Part shown: piece by piece, positions 35,118-43,128 of the stretch | How positions within the stretch are numbered: the first letter of the stretch is position 1 | How the letters are laid out: each line of letters begins with the position of its first letter | Source: JBBSOK01 sp965219125 | GTDB lineage: Bacteria > Bacteroidota > Bacteroidia > Flavobacteriales > Flavobacteriaceae | Direction: 5' to 3' | NCBI GenBank assembly: GCA_965219125.1 | Contig: CBDCMO010000001.1 | Span: 1 to 64,000, forward strand | DNA: 64,000 nt | Notes under the pieces: model-generated | Database searches by the model: none | What the model was told of the DNA's origin: nothing | The model's input: the letters and a program-made list of their open reading frames with translations, nothing else | Program-made: the position numbers and the translations under genes

Positions 35118-36427
35118 AGATGGAAACCGAAAATATAGTGAAAGATAAATATGACCTCGAAGGGACTCAAACCCACGACCTTTTAAAAAACGAAGGACGC
35201 AACGGCTATAAAAAAACCAAACTCGGGTGGATTCCGGAGGAGTGGGAAGTAAAAAAATTAAAAGAATGTTCGAAAATAGATTCAAGAAGTCTAAATAGCA
35301 AAACCGAAGATACATATATATTTAAATATATTTCTTTGTCTGATATTGGAAACGGACTGATTAAATATGACTTTTTGGAAGAGTACTCATATGGCAATGC
35401 GCCCTCAAGAGCACGAAGAATAATTAAGAAAAATGACATACTTATGTCAACTGTTCGTCCAAATTTAAAAGCTTTTGCAATTATTGAAAATGAAATTGAA
35501 AATGTGATTGTATCAACAGGATTTGCAGTAATTACCCCATTAAAAATATTAGATTCAAGTTATTTATATAATTATCTTTTTAGTAATCAAATGGAGGCTC
35601 AATTATACAATTTAGTAGTTGGGTCAAATTATCCAGCAATAAATTCTTCGGACGTCAAAAATTTAAAAATTTTATTGCCTAAAATAGAAGAACAAACACT
35701 AATAGCAACCTGCCTTTCCACGTGGGACACCGCCATCGCAAGCCTTACCCAACTTATAGCCAAAAAACAAGAAGCCAAAAAAGGCCTAATGCAACAGTTG
35801 CTTAGTGGGAAAAAGAGATTAAAGGGGTTTGAGGGGAAATGGGAAGAGAAGAAAATAAAAGATTTATTTAAGGAAATTAAAGATAAAAATGATGATGAGG
35901 AACATTTGCCTTTATCAATATCTGCCGGAAAAGGTTTTGTTTCTCAGCAAAGTAAGTTTGATAAAGTAATTGCAGGAAGCAGTTTATCCAATTATATATT
36001 ATTAAAAAAAGGAGATTTTGCTTACAATAAAGGAAATTCTAAAACCTATAAAATGGGATGTATATATTTACTTGAAAATTTTACTACTGGACTAGTTCCG
36101 TTTGTTTTTATAAGTTTTAGACCCAAAGTCTTTACACACTCATTATTTTACAAGCACTTCTTTATTAATCACGGATTAGATAGACAGTTAAAAGGGATAA
36201 TATCTTCTGGTGCAAGAGGTGATGGACTTCTAAATGTAAATAAGAAAAGTTTTTTCCAACTTAAAATACCTTATCCAAAACTCAATGAACAAATTGCAAT
36301 CGCCCAAATACTGCAAACCGCAGATAACGAAATTACCCTGCTAACCAAAAAGCTGGAAAGTATAAAAGAACAAAAAAAGGGGTTGATGCAAGTTTTGTTG
36401 ACGGGGAAAAAACGGTTGAAATATTGA
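35114..36427 (+). CDS. hsdS: Type I restriction system specificity subunit HsdS
   Basis: 437 residues with two target-recognition domains, each followed by a conserved helical spacer. TRD1 begins at the characteristic GYKKTKLGWIPEEWEVKKL (residues 31-49). The central spacer (about 193-235) contains EAKKGLMQQLLSGKKRLKGF, and the C-terminal spacer repeats it as EQKKGLMQVLLTGKKRLKY. HsdS reads the bipartite DNA target and bridges HsdM and HsdR. Its hsdM partner is not in the window and was presumably upstream of rhuM. The 25 residues before GYKKT are unusual: residues 14-23 are encoded by DNA that, on the other strand, looks like a tRNA 3' end. Translation might start later, but no suitable ATG lies nearer GYKKT. 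Confidence 0.92.
   Translation: MKMETENIVKDKYDLEGTQTHDLLKNEGRNGYKKTKLGWIPEEWEVKKLKECSKIDSRSLNSKTEDTYIFKYISLSDIGNGLIKYDFLEEYSYGNAPSRARRIIKKNDILMSTVRPNLKAFAIIENEIENVIVSTGFAVITPLKILDSSYLYNYLFSNQMEAQLYNLVVGSNYPAINSSDVKNLKILLPKIEEQTLIATCLSTWDTAIASLTQLIAKKQEAKKGLMQQLLSGKKRLKGFEGKWEEKKIKDLFKEIKDKNDDEEHLPLSISAGKGFVSQQSKFDKVIAGSSLSNYILLKKGDFAYNKGNSKTYKMGCIYLLENFTTGLVPFVFISFRPKVFTHSLFYKHFFINHGLDRQLKGIISSGARGDGLLNVNKKSFFQLKIPYPKLNEQIAIAQILQTADNEITLLTKKLESIKEQKKGLMQVLLTGKKRLKY
35152..35180 (-). other. tRNA 3'-end-like relic inside hsdS
   Basis: On the minus strand this reads AAGGTC, GTGGG, TTTGAGT, CCCTT, CGAGGTC, A: a variable loop, T-arm, 3' acceptor strand and discriminator base of a tRNA. The T loop is one base off the canonical TTCGAGT, and the T stem has three G-C pairs, a G-T and a mismatch. 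Translated on that strand it gives GRGFESLRGH, a phrase typical of frames crossing tRNA 3' ends. No 5' half is present. It resembles an attachment-site scar, but chance cannot be excluded. Confidence 0.4.
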
Positions 36428-36465
36428 GAAAATAAAATAGAGAGATTTAAACAAAAAAATGAATT

Positions 36466-37161
36466 ATGACCTATAACCTATTTGTTGATGAAAGTTGCCA
36501 TTTGGAGCATGATAAAATTCCGGTCATGTGTATTGGTTATACAAAAATACCAGTATTGGCTTATAAAGAACTATATGGAAAATTTGAAAACCTAAAAAAA
36601 CAGCATAGAACGCTTGGCGAAATAAAATGGAACAAATTTTCTAAATCTAGACTGCCATTATATAAAGCAATGGTAGATTTCTTTTTTGAAAACCCTATTG
36701 AGTTTCGCTGTATACTTATAAAATATAAGGATAGGCTTAACAATGAGGATTTCAATCAAGGTTCTCACGACAATTTCTATTATAAAATGACGTACTTTTT
36801 GTTAAGACCAAATCCTAAAGGGGTTCACTACCGTGTTTTTTTGGATATAAAAGATACAAAGGGAAAACAAAAACTGGAAAAGATTAAAGAGGTTTTTGAG
36901 AATTATCATCACGGAGAATCTCCTTTTATACATTTTCAACATTTAAGGTCCCACGAAAATATTTTTTTTCAGATAACTGATTTATTCATTGGTGCTATTT
37001 CATATAAAGCCAGAATAACAAATGGAGAATTTATTCCAAAGCCCTCAAGATTGGAATTTATAAATTATTTGGAAGCAAAATCTGGATTTTCATTAAATGA
37101 AGGAACTGCACCTTGGGAAACCAAATTTAATATTTTCGATCATCAGCCAAAAGTCAAATAA
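36466..37161 (+). CDS. DUF3800 protein (RNase H-like fold)
   Basis: 231 residues. The N-terminal LFVDES (D8, E9), a central YRVFLDIKDTKGK (D127) and a C-terminal FFQITDLFIGAISY (D172) give the spaced acidic residues of DUF3800, a family predicted to have an RNase H-like fold and common in phages and defence islands. A nuclease or nucleic-acid-processing role is therefore plausible but not demonstrated. It lies 38 nt after hsdS. Its stop shares a base with the next start (TAATG at 37159-37163), so translation of the two is coupled. It sits between hsdS and hsdR, where a phage-defence or anti-restriction accessory would be carried. Confidence 0.75.
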   Translation: MTYNLFVDESCHLEHDKIPVMCIGYTKIPVLAYKELYGKFENLKKQHRTLGEIKWNKFSKSRLPLYKAMVDFFFENPIEFRCILIKYKDRLNNEDFNQGSHDNFYYKMTYFLLRPNPKGVHYRVFLDIKDTKGKQKLEKIKEVFENYHHGESPFIHFQHLRSHENIFFQITDLFIGAISYKARITNGEFIPKPSRLEFINYLEAKSGFSLNEGTAPWETKFNIFDHQPKVK

Positions 37162-37661
37162 TGAGAAATTTATTTGATTTAGATGAATTGATTTATGGAT
37201 TGGGAATTGATCCAACTGTGGAAGAATTGAAAAAACTTTTTGAAGAGTTTAAAACAGATTTTATTGATTGCAATTTTCAAATTGATGGGTTAGAAGTAAA
37301 AGTGGTATTGAAAAATTCAAAATTAAAAGGGTTTGAAGAATATCCAGAAACCTTTGTACATCTCATAACTCGAAAAGTAAATTCTAATAAAAGAGTTTTT
37401 GATCGCAACAGAGCCAATAAAATACATTGGGTAAGATGTATTTTGGAAAATAGAAATGAAGAAGAAATATTATTTTTTCAATATCCTGAAACCAGTGAAG
37501 TTATGCGGGATTATTTTTGGTATAAGGATGGTAAATTTTTGGTAATTATGGAAAAGATTACTCCAGACTATTTAATAATAACCAGTTTTCATATTGATAG
37601 TAGTTACAATGAGCGGTATTTTGAAGATAGATACAATTGGTATCTTAAAAATAAACCATAA
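37161..37661 (+). CDS. Partner of DUF3800; possible RelE/barnase-like nuclease
   Basis: 166 residues, translationally coupled to DUF3800. I see a motif set TFVHLITRK (H67, R71), FDRNRANKIHWVRCIL (R84, H89, W90), EVMRDYFWYKDGKFLVIM (R116) and PDYLIITSFHID. The HLITR...R..RIHW..IL...R.Y.W...YL.IL....YLL.T.F order resembles phage-encoded nuclease-like domains of the barnase/EndoU/colicin/RelE group, with His and Arg residues that could be catalytic. That match is from memory of the pattern and is weak. With DUF3800 it may form a two-gene toxin or defence unit. There is no signal peptide or membrane segment. Confidence 0.6.
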   Translation: MRNLFDLDELIYGLGIDPTVEELKKLFEEFKTDFIDCNFQIDGLEVKVVLKNSKLKGFEEYPETFVHLITRKVNSNKRVFDRNRANKIHWVRCILENRNEEEILFFQYPETSEVMRDYFWYKDGKFLVIMEKITPDYLIITSFHIDSSYNERYFEDRYNWYLKNKP

Positions 37662-37690
37662 AAAAAGCCGCAATTACGGTAATGCGGCCC
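37661..37690 (-). terminator. Hairpin with A-run; possible leftward terminator
   Basis: GCCGCAATTAC pairs with GTAATGCGGC (one bulged A) at 37667-37688, directly after an A6 run. Read on the minus strand it is a GC-rich hairpin followed by T6, a terminator facing left. On the plus strand it lacks a T-run but could still fold in the RNA. Confidence 0.4.
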
Positions 37691-37740
37691 ACCAGCTCCT
37701 TTTCCCTCTGGGAAATGAGTAGGCAAATATAAGACAATTT

Positions 37741-37935
37741 TCGACATTTAGGAACATTTAGGAACATTTAGGAACATTTAGGATATTTAGTAACAATAGT
37801 AACAATAGTAACAATAGTAACAATAGAAACAATAGAAACAATAGAAACAACAGCATCAATCAGCATCAACAAGTATCAACAGTATCAATAGCAACAATAG
37901 AGACAATAGAGACAATAGAGACAATAGAAACAACA
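37741..37935 (+). repeat. Stepped tandem repeats in the hsdR leader
   Basis: Three perfect 10-bp GGAACATTTA units (37751-37780) with a degenerate unit on each side, then 9-bp units: GTAACAATA x4 (37790-37825), GAAACAATA x3, an irregular CATCAA/TATCAA stretch, GAGACAATA x3 and GAAACAACA, ending right at the hsdR ATG. In-frame TAG codons mean hsdR is not extended into it. Copy-number change by slippage would alter the leader length of the restriction subunit. Confidence 0.85.
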
Positions 37936-37939
37936 GAAC

Positions 37940-40900
37940 ATGACCACCCCATCCTTTAAAGAAGACGACATATCCCAAATCCCAGCACTCCAGTTGCTTA
38001 TAAATATGGGCTATACGTATCTTAGTTCAGAAAATGCGCTTTCGGCACGTATGGGCAAGACCACAAATGTATTGTTGGAAACGGTCTTGCGCCAACAATT
38101 AAAGGATTTAAACAGCATTCGCCTTTCCTCAAGCAAAACCAGCTTTTTTAGCGATGGCAATATAGAAGCAGGCATAAATGCGCTAAAGGAAATACCCTTG
38201 GTAAATGGTTATATAGCCGCCACAGAAAGTGTGTATAACCTGCTAACGCTCGGCAAAACCTTAGAGCAAAGTATAGACGGCGACAAAAAGAGCTTTACCC
38301 TGCATTATATAGACTGGAAAAACCCAACCAACAATGTGTTCCACGTAACCGAGGAATACGCGGTAATGCGTTCCGGCAGCAAACAACATCAAATCCCAGA
38401 TTTAGTACTCTTTATAAACGGCATCCCATTATGTATTATAGAATGCAAACGCCCAGACAGTAAAAACCCCATAAAACAGGCAATAAGTCAACAGTTGCGC
38501 AATCAGCAGGAGGATGGTATCCGGTCGTTATATATGTATGCACAATGCCTACTTACTATTTCGGTAAACGAGGGACGCTACGCCACCAACGGCACGCCAA
38601 TCAACTTTTGGGCGCATTGGGAAGAAAAAGCTATTAACACCACAGAACAGGAAAAATACAATAACCAATTAACCCACTTAAAAAACACCCCGTTAAAAAG
38701 TTCGGTAAAAGACACCCTTTTCACAGGTCGCTTTAAGTACGTCCGCGAATATTTTGATGCCTTAGAGCAAGAGCAACTATTGCCAACGCCACAGGACGAA
38801 TATCTGCTATCTCTTTGCAGCCCAGAAAGGCTAATGGAGTTTACTTTTAAGTATATTTTATTTGATGAAGGCACCAAAAAAATTGCACGCTATCAACAGT
38901 TTTACGCCATTAAAAAAGCCATAAAACAAATTAAACACTTAGAAGGCGGCAAACGTATGGGCGGGGTTATATGGCATACCCAAGGCAGTGGCAAATCCTT
39001 AACTATGGTCATGCTTGCACAAGCAATTGCCTTGGAATCAACAATTCTAAACCCCAAAATCGTACTCGTTACAGACCGTACCGATTTAGATACACAGATT
39101 ACGGAAACCTTTCGCAAATGTGGCATGTTGGTAAACAATGCCAAAACAGGTAGGCAGTTAGCAGAGTTATTACAAAGCAATAGCGATGCGGTAATTACAA
39201 CCATCATAAACAAGTTTGAAACTGCCGTAAAAAAACTGCCACAGCCATTGACCAATCCCAATATTTTTGTTTTGGTAGATGAAGGCCACCGTACCCAACA
39301 CGGTATTTTTAATATTGGGATGCAAAAAACATTGCCAAATGCCTGTTTTATTGCCTTTACGGGTACGCCTTTATTTAAAAAGGATAAAAGTACCCTTGCA
39401 AAATTCGGCACCTTGATAGACTCTTATACCGTAGATCAGGCGGTAAGGGATAAAGCCGTGGTCCCTTTATTATATGAAGGTAGGCACGCGTACCAAAAAG
39501 TAAATGAAAATGCGTTGGATAACTTTTTCAACCTAGTTTCAGAACCGCTCAATAATTACGAAAAGGCAGATATGAAAAGAAAATTCAGCCGTGCGGATCA
39601 ATTGAATATTGCCGAGCAAAAAATATATGCTATCTGTTGGGACATCAGTAAACACTTTCAGCAAAACTTTCAAGATACCACGCCCTTTAAAGGTCAATTG
39701 GTATGTCAGACCAAAAAGGCAGCAATTAGGTATAAGAATTTTCTGGACGAAATAGGCATTGTTTCTTCCGAAGTAGTAATGTCCGCCCCAGACGATAGGG
39801 AAGGCGAGGAAAGCGCTTATGGCGAAACCAGTGATATGGTAAAGCTGTTTTGGAAAAAGATGATGGACGAGCACAGTACCCCAAAAAAATACCAAAAGAA
39901 CATTGTTAATCGCTTTAAGCATCAAACAGAACCTGAAATCATCATCGTAATAGATAAACTGTTAACAGGTTTCGATGCGCCAAAAAACACGGTAATATAT
40001 CTTACAAGGAAATTACAAGGTCATACATTGCTACAAGCCATTGCAAGGGTAAACAGGATTTTTCGCGATAAGGATTACGGCTATATTATAGATTATTATG
40101 GTGTTTTGGGAGAATTGGACGCAGCTTTGGAAGTATATTCCTCATTTGAAGAATTTGAAAAAGCCGATTTGGAAGGCACGTTGACCGATATAAAAGAAGA
40201 AATAAAGAAACTTCCCCAAGCCCATTCAGAATTGTGGGATCTTTTTAAAACAATAACAAACAAGCGCGATGCCGAAGCATACCAACAATTATTACGGGAT
40301 GAAGCAATACGAGTGCTGTTTTATGCAAAATTAGCTGCCTATGCCCGTATATTTAAATTGGCACTTTCGGCAATAGATTTTCACAACAATACCGATGAAA
40401 AAACAATCAACAAGTACAAGGAAGACCTATCCTTCTTTTTAAAGTTGCGGCAGGCAGTATTACAGCGGTATTCAGATGCCATAGATTATAAGCAGTACGA
40501 AGGGCAAATCCAAAAATTGATTGATACTCACATCCACTCCGATACCGTTGAGGTCATAACAGAGTTGGTAAACATATTCGACAAAAAAGCCTTTCAAGAA
40601 GAGGTTGAAAAAACATTAGGCGAAGCCGCAAAGGCAGATAAAATAGCCTCCAGGACGGACAAGCATATTTCCGAAAAAATGGAAGAAGACCCTGCCTTTT
40701 ACAAAAAGTTTTCAGAAATGCTTAAAGAAACCATTCAAGAGTACGAAGCACATCGTATTTCAGAAACAGAATATTTAAGACGGGTTAAGGATATTATGGA
40801 AAGGGTACTCAGCAGGACAGATTCCGACATTCCAAAAATCTTGGATAACAAAGATGTGGCAAGGGCTTATTATGGTATTGCGTTTGAAGACCTCAATATA

Positions 40901-41149
40901 AAATGGAAAGACCAAGCTTCCTTAAAACCCATTGCAGCCGAAATTGCCTTGGCTGCAGACGGTATAATTGAAAAACAAAAAATCGTGGACTGGCAGCACA
41001 ATATTGATTTGATAAAGAAAATGGTCTTTTTAATTGGGGATTATTTAATTGATGAGGTACGGGATAAATATGAAATAAAATTGACTTTTGAAGAAATTGA
41101 TGACCTAGCGGCAAAAATTGTAGACGTAGCAAAAATAAGGTACAAATAG
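37940..41149 (+). CDS. hsdR: Type I restriction enzyme R subunit HsdR
   Basis: 1069 residues, a normal HsdR length. The N-terminal PD-(D/E)XK nuclease shows IPDLVLFINGIPLCIIECKR (D154, E168, K170) followed by QAISQQLRNQQ. The SF2 motor follows: Walker A THTQ-like HTQGSGKS at about 347-353, DEGH box VDEGHRTQHG at about 445, AFTGTPL, and QAIARVNRIFRDKDYGYIIDYYG as motif VI. The C-terminal helical domain binds the methylase core. HsdR cuts unmethylated DNA at a distance after ATP-driven translocation. It stands alone behind a repeat-rich leader, so it may have its own promoter and variable expression. The next gene starts 2 nt after its stop. Confidence 0.96.
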   Translation: MTTPSFKEDDISQIPALQLLINMGYTYLSSENALSARMGKTTNVLLETVLRQQLKDLNSIRLSSSKTSFFSDGNIEAGINALKEIPLVNGYIAATESVYNLLTLGKTLEQSIDGDKKSFTLHYIDWKNPTNNVFHVTEEYAVMRSGSKQHQIPDLVLFINGIPLCIIECKRPDSKNPIKQAISQQLRNQQEDGIRSLYMYAQCLLTISVNEGRYATNGTPINFWAHWEEKAINTTEQEKYNNQLTHLKNTPLKSSVKDTLFTGRFKYVREYFDALEQEQLLPTPQDEYLLSLCSPERLMEFTFKYILFDEGTKKIARYQQFYAIKKAIKQIKHLEGGKRMGGVIWHTQGSGKSLTMVMLAQAIALESTILNPKIVLVTDRTDLDTQITETFRKCGMLVNNAKTGRQLAELLQSNSDAVITTIINKFETAVKKLPQPLTNPNIFVLVDEGHRTQHGIFNIGMQKTLPNACFIAFTGTPLFKKDKSTLAKFGTLIDSYTVDQAVRDKAVVPLLYEGRHAYQKVNENALDNFFNLVSEPLNNYEKADMKRKFSRADQLNIAEQKIYAICWDISKHFQQNFQDTTPFKGQLVCQTKKAAIRYKNFLDEIGIVSSEVVMSAPDDREGEESAYGETSDMVKLFWKKMMDEHSTPKKYQKNIVNRFKHQTEPEIIIVIDKLLTGFDAPKNTVIYLTRKLQGHTLLQAIARVNRIFRDKDYGYIIDYYGVLGELDAALEVYSSFEEFEKADLEGTLTDIKEEIKKLPQAHSELWDLFKTITNKRDAEAYQQLLRDEAIRVLFYAKLAAYARIFKLALSAIDFHNNTDEKTINKYKEDLSFFLKLRQAVLQRYSDAIDYKQYEGQIQKLIDTHIHSDTVEVITELVNIFDKKAFQEEVEKTLGEAAKADKIASRTDKHISEKMEEDPAFYKKFSEMLKETIQEYEAHRISETEYLRRVKDIMERVLSRTDSDIPKILDNKDVARAYYGIAFEDLNIKWKDQASLKPIAAEIALAADGIIEKQKIVDWQHNIDLIKKMVFLIGDYLIDEVRDKYEIKLTFEEIDDLAAKIVDVAKIRYK

Positions 41150-41151
41150 CG

Positions 41152-41844
41152 ATGGAAACCTTACAATTTGGCTCACAACTTATAAACTACCAACTTTCAT
41201 TTTCAGATAGAAAAACCTTGGGCATCACGGTAACTTCAGATATGGAAATAAAAGTAACCGCGCCTGAAAATACTCCAAAGGAAAAAATAGAAGAAAAAGT
41301 AAGAAAAAAAGCTCCTTGGATTCTTAAACAAACAAGTTACTTTCTAAGGTTTCAGCCCAAAGCTCCCAAAAAGCGATTTGTAAGTGGCGAAAGCCATCTT
41401 TATTTGGGAAGACAATATAGGCTGCAAATAATAGAGGGAAATAAAGATGAGGTTAGATACAAAGGCAGAAGCCTACAAATAACCACAGACCCAAAGAATA
41501 AAGCAGAGCAATTATTAAATGCTTGGTACAGAGAGCGCGCAAAAATAAAATTTGCAGAAATGGCCGAGCCGCTAATTACCCGATTTAAAAAATACAAGGT
41601 AGAACCAACAAACATCTATCTACACAACATGCCAAAAAGATGGGGCAGTTGCACGCCCACAGGCAAAATAATACTAAACCCAGAATTAATAAAAGCCCCA
41701 AAACCCTGCATAGAATATATAATAATACACGAGCTATGCCATTTGGTACACCGCAACCACAACAAGAAATTCTTCGACCTCCAAACCAGAGAAATGCCCG
41801 ATTGGGGAAAGTGGAAGGAGCGGTTGGAGGTTTTGCTTTCTTGA
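41152..41844 (+). CDS. YgjP-like metallopeptidase (DUF45)
   Basis: 230 residues. The zinc motif IIHELCHLVHRNHNKKFF (HELCH at 193-197, third His just downstream) and the terminal MPDWGKWKERLEVLL are typical of YgjP/WLM-type metallopeptidases, as are RWGSCTPTGKIILNPELIKA and the N-terminal ITVTSDMEIKVTAPENT. YgjP-type genes are frequently the last gene of type I restriction operons, directly behind hsdR, as here with 2 nt between. Whether they process restriction proteins is not known. No signal peptide is seen, so it should be cytoplasmic. Confidence 0.88.
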   Translation: METLQFGSQLINYQLSFSDRKTLGITVTSDMEIKVTAPENTPKEKIEEKVRKKAPWILKQTSYFLRFQPKAPKKRFVSGESHLYLGRQYRLQIIEGNKDEVRYKGRSLQITTDPKNKAEQLLNAWYRERAKIKFAEMAEPLITRFKKYKVEPTNIYLHNMPKRWGSCTPTGKIILNPELIKAPKPCIEYIIIHELCHLVHRNHNKKFFDLQTREMPDWGKWKERLEVLLS

Positions 41845-41880
41845 AAGAAGGATTAGAGATAATATAATTGGTTATCATTT

Positions 41881-42543
41881 ATGCAGGAATACATAGATAG
41901 AAAAAAACAGCAAGTAAAATTTAAAATAGACAACGCAATCAACAAGGATACCGTTGAAAAGTTAGTGTTGAGTTCAGTAAATTTTGCAATAAATGACACA
42001 CGCTCCAAAAAGTTTCAACAATATTATTTTGAAACAATAAACAATACCGAAAACTATTACAAAGACAATAGATTTTTCCACAACTTCAAAAGCAAATATG
42101 CCTTACAAGGTATTGACAATGCTTATTTAGATTTCTTAGAACAAAATAAGCAAAACATAATGCTCCATTTAAATGATGAAAGATTAACAGAACTATATTT
42201 TGTTTATTTTGCTAAAGCAAAATTGCAGCGAAAAGAAAAAACTGTAAATGTAGATTTAGGCTCATTTTTCGCAAAACTAGTACATACATTTAAACCAAAA
42301 GAATATTGCGCTTTAGACAATCCCATAAAAAATTACTTTGGTCTAGAAAAAGAGAGTTTTTATATAGCATTTAAAATTATAAGTTCAGAATATAAATCTT
42401 GGGTAAATAAGAATCAATCAATCCTAAGCCTCGTCAGAGAGCAAATTAAAAATATTGATAAAGAAGAAATCTTTAAAGACGGAAAATTAGCAGACATGAA
42501 AATATTAGACTTGTTGTTTTGGTCTATTGCAAATGAAAAATAA
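41881..42543 (+). CDS. Hypothetical protein in the restriction island
   Basis: 220 residues, A/T-rich codon use like its neighbours, no signal peptide or membrane segment, no recognised family. It looks mixed helical: an N-terminal basic helix (DRKKQQVKFKIDNAIN), an aromatic-rich middle (KFQQYYFETINNTENYY; NRFFHNFKSKYALQG) and a segment LVHTFKPKEYCALDNPIKNYFG. The last resembles, only generally, the 'hKPkkfpAlDspvr.yf' pattern of proteins that decide by size or partner in toxin systems. It follows the metallopeptidase by 36 nt and could be in the same transcript. Position suggests defence or accessory cargo. Confidence 0.65.
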   Translation: MQEYIDRKKQQVKFKIDNAINKDTVEKLVLSSVNFAINDTRSKKFQQYYFETINNTENYYKDNRFFHNFKSKYALQGIDNAYLDFLEQNKQNIMLHLNDERLTELYFVYFAKAKLQRKEKTVNVDLGSFFAKLVHTFKPKEYCALDNPIKNYFGLEKESFYIAFKIISSEYKSWVNKNQSILSLVREQIKNIDKEEIFKDGKLADMKILDLLFWSIANEK

Positions 42544-42650
42544 GATGGTCTTAGTTTAAATTATGGCGGATATTTTTAAAAATATTGAGGCAATAGCTTA
42601 ACTTAGATTTTTTGTGATTGTAAAAAATTGTAAAAATAATAAGTAAATTT

Positions 42651-43067
42651 ATGGTAGATAGTCTTTGGTATGAGCAACAAATAGTCATCTATATTGATAA
42701 ACTGAAAGCATGGCAAGATGATACCATTAATAATCATGTAAAACAATTTTTTGAAGATAAAATTAGTACATACACAATTGAGTTAAGAAATGCTCGATTA
42801 AGGGAAATTGACGAATCGATTAAAGACGAAGAAAGTCGTACAAAAAATAAAGAGCCTAACACAGCATTATTTCTTGTTTACAAATTAATTGAAATAACAG
42901 ATAAAGAAATAGTAGCCTTAAAAATAGGGGCGGAAGATGCCCAAAAAAACTCAGACAATTTATATTCTCTAATCCACAATGAATTTCCTAAATTTCACAA
43001 AGAGTTGGATGTTTTAAATAGTTTTAAAGAAGAGTTAGTAAAGAGGTTGGGAAATGATAAAGAATAA
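42651..43067 (+). CDS. Short helical/coiled-coil hypothetical protein
   Basis: 138 residues, strongly charged and helical. Heptad-like stretches lie around LWYEQQIVIYIDKLKAWQDD, RNARLREIDESIKDEESR and FHKELDVLNSFKEELVKRLG. No domain is recognised. It lies between the unknown gene at 41,881 and the PD-(D/E)XK nuclease, on the same strand, with a 107-nt gap before it and 61 nt after. It could be a structural or antitoxin-like partner of the nuclease, but only position supports that. Confidence 0.55.
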   Translation: MVDSLWYEQQIVIYIDKLKAWQDDTINNHVKQFFEDKISTYTIELRNARLREIDESIKDEESRTKNKEPNTALFLVYKLIEITDKEIVALKIGAEDAQKNSDNLYSLIHNEFPKFHKELDVLNSFKEELVKRLGNDKE

Positions 43068-43128
43068 ATGATAAAATTTTAAGTGCTACATCAAATAAAA
43101 ATAATGCTTATAAAACAATTATTATAAA

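Noticed and set aside
37741..37935. CRISPR-like short repeats
   Set aside because: Units are 9-10 bp, contiguous and without spacers. There are no cas genes nearby. This is a simple tandem repeat.
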